A DNA stretch of 64,000 nt from positions 1 to 64,000 of the forward strand of contig CAJNDS010000783.1 in the NCBI GenBank assembly GCA_905221605.1, given 5' to 3'. The DNA is from Symbiodinium natans. Taxonomy: Eukaryota; Sar; Dinophyceae; Suessiales; Symbiodiniaceae. A model generated the notes under the pieces. The model was not told the origin of the DNA. It saw only the letters and a list, made by a program, of their open reading frames with translations, and ran no database searches. How positions within the stretch are numbered: the first letter of the stretch is position 1; every line of letters starts with the position of its first letter. Shown piece after piece: positions 59,866 through 64,000 of this stretch. A program made the translations under genes and the position numbers.

Positions 59866-59935
59866 CCCTAAACTCTATACCCTAAGCCCTAAACCCTAAC
59901 CCCAAACCCCAAACCCTATAAACCCTATAAACCTT
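59866..59935. repeat. CCCTAAA-type degenerate tract
   Basis: CCCTAAAC, CCCTATAAAC and CCCCAAAC variants; an aged telomere-like tract. Confidence 0.8.
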
Positions 59936-60088
59936 CCATTTTTCGGACCCATTCGGCCATGTCGCGGCCTCTGTGAGGCACCTCCCGCCTCTGCCGAAGC
60001 AGCCGCAGTGCCGGTGGCTCCAGTCGCACCTCCAGCGGCCAGCAGCTCAACACACTCACCCGGGAGATGTGCTGGAGAAGAACGTACA

Positions 60089-60175
60089 CTTGGAGGCTCA
60101 TGGTGGTTATCAACCAATTATAGCTGTACTTAGAGCCCACATAACCGCCCCTGACGGGCCCCAATATGGTTATAA
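60089..60175. mobile_element. Partial copy of the CTTGGAGG MITE
   Basis: Starts CTTGGAGGCTCATGG and shares TAGCTGTACTTAGAGCCCA and CAATATGGTTATAA words with the copy at 60332. The right inverted end is not seen. Confidence 0.55.
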
Positions 60176-60331
60176 CTGCCCCTCTGCGACTTGTCGTATC
60201 TTCACTTGTCGGATTTGCACGTCACGAGCTTCCAACTGATGTGGTGAGTGTTTGTGGCTCGGGCAGCTAGGGCTAGTGTCCTCTTCCTAGCATCTCACAA
60301 CGTTGGCCGTGTCGAGCTGCGTACTGCCCTA

Positions 60332-60472
60332 CTTGGAGGTTCATGGTACTTATGAACCCATTAGAACTGTACTTCTAACCCACTGGTAAGCCCCTCAAGT
60401 GCCCTAATATGGTTATAAGTACAGTTCCAAGAACAATTATAATGGGTTTATAAGGGCCATGAACCTCCAAGT
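60332..60472. mobile_element. Complete 141-bp MITE with terminal inverted repeats and 9-bp target duplication
   Basis: Starts CTTGGAGGTTCATGG and ends CCATGAACCTCCAAGT, a near-perfect inverted pair. ACTGCCCTA is present on both sides (60323-60331 and 60473-60481). An 8-9-bp duplication fits hAT or Mutator-type mobilisation. It has no coding capacity, so it needs a transposase in trans. Confidence 0.85.
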
Positions 60473-60481
60473 ACTGCCCTA

Positions 60482-61904
60482 GACAGCAGCTGCAGGTCTC
60501 CCAGTAACGCATCGGCTCCAGGTGCTTTTGTGATTGCGGCTCAGGCCACGCCGTGTTTGCGGACAGGTTTGCTTGTGCAACCTTTGTAGGCTTTTGGGAG
60601 CTGCAAGCTCGGGCGCGGGCGGGATATCCGTTCTCGATGAATCTTGCCTAGGCCTGGCTTCGGGCGGTTTGGGTGTCCTTTCTCCAGTTTCGGGATGATG
60701 CGCAGGGGCTTTTGAAGGAGGTGGGGGGGCCGAAAGAGCCCCATCTGGACTTAGACGCGGTGCTGCGAGGCTTGGCTTTGCGGCTCAGGTGGCACGGCCC
60801 CTGTGAGGGAGGAACTTCGTGACCTGCCCCGGGGATGACCTGATCCGCAAGGGACGGCGCGTGTTTCAGCTGCCGAGGGAGAGGCATTGCCGCCTACGCG
60901 GCTTTTGGGCTTGGCACGGGACGGACTCCCGCCGGCACGAAAGGAGGTGCAGTAGCGGGCCCCGTCAGCCTTAGCCCCCCAAAGATCCAACCGAATCCTG
61001 CTGTCGCCAACGTGGGTTTTTCCCCAAAAGTAGGGGCACCTCTTTGATACCCCCAAGTAGAATACAGTCCCCACGAAGGGAACCCCCCAAGAAGGGTACC
61101 CCGATTTTTAGGAAACCCCGAAGTGGGCACTGTGGCAACCTGGGAGGCCGAGCGTTCTGGACGCTTTCATGGGGTTGTGGTTATGTAGGAGAGCTTATTG
61201 GGTGTAGAGTGTGAGGTTTGTTGAGGAGAGCGCTCAGTGAAGAGTTGTTGCTCGCATGCATCGTGTGCGCTGCCCAGGTGCTCTCAGCCAGTGGTCGATC
61301 CTCCCAGGACATGTGCTTGACGGGAGAGACCTCCGGGTTAGCGTTTTGGAGGAGTGTTAAGGCATGCGGTCAGACTAAGTTCTTAAACCTGCAGCCCTGA
61401 AGCCCAAGCTGTACTCACTACATCTACACCATGAGACGCCAGTCACCCGGCAGCCAGCCCTTGTTTTTGCATGCTCCGAAGCTGCGCCTGGATTTGCCGT
61501 CTTCTGCAGTGTATTTAGCGGCAAGGTGCTGGGCCGCTTTGATATTATGCAAGAGGGCGACCCGAAACCCTAAACCTTAAAAATACGGGGTGTTTCACGA
61601 TAAGCCATGGAACCCAAGCTGAGCTCCAGTGGCTCTTTCATGGCAGCAAGATCCCGGGGTCTTCGTTTGGGGCTTCTGTGGTTTCTGGGGATTCTGGGGC
61701 GCTGAGGGAGTTTTTAAGGGTTTCAGCGACCAGTACAGACCGCCAGAAAGTTAAGAGTTTTGAGTAACGAGCTTGCTTCAGCCTGAGGTCTCTTAGCTTG
61801 TCCATTTCTCAAGCTTCAAAGCATACTCCCATGGCCCATGCCGCCCCAGGTGTGAACTTCTGCCCTCAAAATCTACCGGTTTAACATCCTTTGGTGGCTT
61901 CAGC
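60482..61904. other. Intergenic region with diverged dispersed repeats
   Basis: 61003-61322 resembles 52368-52600 (shared GCTGTCGCCAACGTGG, CGCATGCATCGTGTGCGC, CATGTGCTTGAC). 61342-61461 resembles 56866-56975 (shared TTTTGGAGGAG, CTAAGTTCTTAAA). No gene recognised. Confidence 0.5.
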
Positions 61905-62100
61905 GGCAGCGTTCGGGACTGGCATTCCTCGCAATTACCGTGAGGGTCCCTATCCGGAACAGGTCCCATCAGTGGGCTTGCAGGAGACCGTGAACGCGGT
62001 TCGGAGTTTGGGGGGCTTCCGCAAGATGGATCAGCGAACGTTCAGCACACAGTCCGCCTCCCCGCAAGGAGGATCCCCTCAAGAAGGGTCCACAATGTAG
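61905..62100 (+). CDS. Candidate terminal exon of an unrecognised gene
   Basis: After the acceptor-like CCTTTGGTGGCTTCAG, an open stretch reads GTGIPRNYREGPYPEQVPSV, GLQETVNAVRSLGGFRKM and ends QGGSPQEGSTM with a stop. It looks more like natural protein than neighbouring frames, but no upstream exon was found. Confidence 0.25.
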
Positions 62101-64000
62101 CCTGTCGCGGTATCGCCCTTCCAGTGCTCTAGAGCTTGGGGCTCAGAGCCATGGCCGCGCTCCAATTTGGGGTTTAGGGCCTGGTGTTTAGGACTCGTGA
62201 TTTTTTTGTTAAAGGCCGAAATTCCTAAACTTCTAAAGTTCAAAAGTTCAAAACACTCAGAACTTAAAAAATCTTGAAACTTCTGAAACTCTTGTGCTAC
62301 AAGCCGAAAACAAAACAATGGGCCCAAAACTCATACACACTCTAAGCGTGCTCCGTCGCAGCTGTTCCCCAGCACGTCCCGCAAAGATTTCCCTGCAGAG
62401 GCTGGCAAGAAGCCTACATGGTGCGGTTGCCGTTCAGGGCCTTGCAAGCCCTAAACCAATATTCAGTTAGTTTCGCAACAAACGGGGTTTGCAAATGCTA
62501 ACGCCTAAAACCAACAAGTATCCTTTCGTTGACCGTCTGGGGGAAACCCTAGACGCAAGTTACAATTCTTCGTCTCAAGCTGTCAACTCTGTTCCCTTGG
62601 GTACTTGGACCCTCGGTGTTGGCAGTACCGGGTGCTGAGCAGGGAATGCGTGGATAGATCCGATACACTCGTCCTATACACTTGTCCCACCATTCCTTCA
62701 CTCCCATTCCTTCACTCCCATAACGTGGTACTCTTGTAAGGGGAATGCCATCGCCCAACACATAAAAGAAGAATGTGCCCTCCTTTTGGGAATATTACAA
62801 GCGTCAAAACACACGACTCAGATGACATGTGCACCAAGTGGTGGCTTCCATCAAAGCTCTCACGGCTGAGGGGCCTGGGCTTGGGACTGTTGAGCTCCCC
62901 AAAATAGAAAACCTGGGGACATGTACAGGTGAGAAAGAGATCCTTGGAGTTCGTCCCGGAGTCGGTTCTTTCATGATGTCGGGCTCCCAAGCCTGTTGTG
63001 CTTCTTAGGATATGGAGCACCTAAGGTGGTTCAGTCTTTACTTCTCCTCCACCATTCGGTCTCCAAGGTTCAGGCTAACTCAACTCTGCAAGCTTTTCTG
63101 GGATTGCATTGGGGTTTATGCCAGGGTTGCAAGTAGCAGGCTTGTGTTTTTGAAGGCTGTCGATGTGGCATGATCTTTCAAAAGACCTTACTCTTGGAGT
63201 AGAAGTCCGTTTTTCAAGGTAAAGTATCCCATTTTTCAAGGTCCTGCAGTCTAGTTCTGGCAGTCTCCTTTAGGCCTTCCGCCCCACTCCGAAAAACTGC
63301 TGGGTCTTGTGCGGGTCCTTATGGGTGTATCATGGGGGCTGCCCACCCTTCTAGCTACCTGCCTGTGGATAGCTTCAAGGGAGGGAAGCCCTGGGCCGAG
63401 CTGTGAACTCCTCGTATCTCCTCACCCCCGCTCGTGAACAGAATCCTCCGCAGGGGTCAGGGTCCATGATCATCCTTTCAGCGTGACTATCTACATCAGG
63501 AGTGGGATAGGAAATTTCGAATCTTTCAGGATTCTAGCTAGCAAGGCATCGCAAAATCATGACCGCAAAACATGCAATGGCTTGCGTCGTGCACCAGGAT
63601 GCACCATTGTGATAGCATGGTATGTACATATACATATACAGTATATACATAATATATATATATGTATATAGAGAGAGAGCTCAGGAGAAGACGCTGTTGT
63701 CAAGTTTCCATTCTTTGTGAAAATACAGCTGGAGTGGATGGTACAGAAGAAGTTGCATGATTATCAAGCTGGTGTTGTTCGGATTCCATTCGTGTAGAAA
63801 TACATCTCGCTTTGAACAAGGACATGGCTGAACCTTGTCGGGATCTGCATGAGTGGGAACAGAGAGCGGATCCCTATGACCGTTTATGGCGCTGCCAGTT
63901 CAGAAGCTTTCATACGACCTCGGCATAGCCCATTCTAGTTTTGAGTGGCCCTTAGGGAGGATTCTTTGACTCCTTCCTCGATACTCTTAACGATGGCTCC
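62101..64000. other. Intergenic region to the end of the window
   Basis: No gene recognised. A 16-bp unit (CATTCCTTCACTCCCA) is doubled near 62691-62722. A TA/CATA microsatellite with a short GAGAGA run lies at about 63618-63680. Confidence 0.5.

Overview
The window looks like nuclear DNA of a dinoflagellate, possibly a Symbiodiniaceae-like alga. The signs are interstitial TTTAGGG/CCCTAAA tracts, a degenerate copy of the dinoflagellate spliced leader upstream of one gene, introns with GA-AG or GC-AG ends, long runs of simple sequence, large retroelements, and host families (RCC1-type repeats, TIR-like, SLC44, MscS, CCCH zinc fingers, SPRY) in mostly intron-poor genes. No bacterial operon, rRNA or tRNA was recognised. 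Species is not claimed.

Layout. 1-2545: a GT microsatellite, then a satellite of about 405-bp units, each built of three related ~135-bp modules. 3973-7004 (minus): an RCC1-repeat ectodomain with a transmembrane helix, followed in another frame by two TIR-like domains, probably one broken receptor gene. 9019-18914: Ty1/copia element 1, with two LTRs, 5-bp target duplication, primer-binding site and polypurine tract. Its integrase is mostly missing and its RNase H is followed by a methyltransferase-like tail. 18993-19447: a foldback element. 20064-21637: a 1.57-kb purine-strand array. 22666-25785 (minus): a broken CCCH gene (A).

26902-42782: Ty1/copia element 2 (gag, protease, SAP-like domain, integrase, RT, RNase H, hydrophobic tail). 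Its RNase H is split by a nested 9.2-kb tyrosine-recombinase retroelement (32419-41607) of the Ngaro/PAT/DIRS type. That nested element has A1...B1-A2...B2 split direct repeats, a recombinase ORF, a CCCH-ended gag, and a pol that joins a 2OG-Fe(II) dioxygenase-like domain, a cytosine-methyltransferase-like domain, RT and RNase H. This pairing of a possible DNA-modification writer and a possible eraser in one retroelement is the most striking object in the window.

43213-47736 (minus): an intact 1507-residue WW / S1-like / triple-CCCH / SAM-like protein (B), with spliced-leader relics upstream. 47802-49118: telomere-like tracts and a MITE. 49259-51208: an SLC44-like choline transporter with a repetitive extracellular loop. 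52752-53795: a three-exon ubiquitin-like/SPRY gene whose introns hold telomere-like repeats and are bounded by direct repeats. 54435-55484: an MscS-type channel. 57766-59727: an unrecognised zinc-ribbon/coiled-coil protein. 60000-64000: MITEs and diverged dispersed repeats, with no confident gene.

Boundaries were read by eye and residue positions are approximate. Domain calls rest on motif recognition, not on searches.
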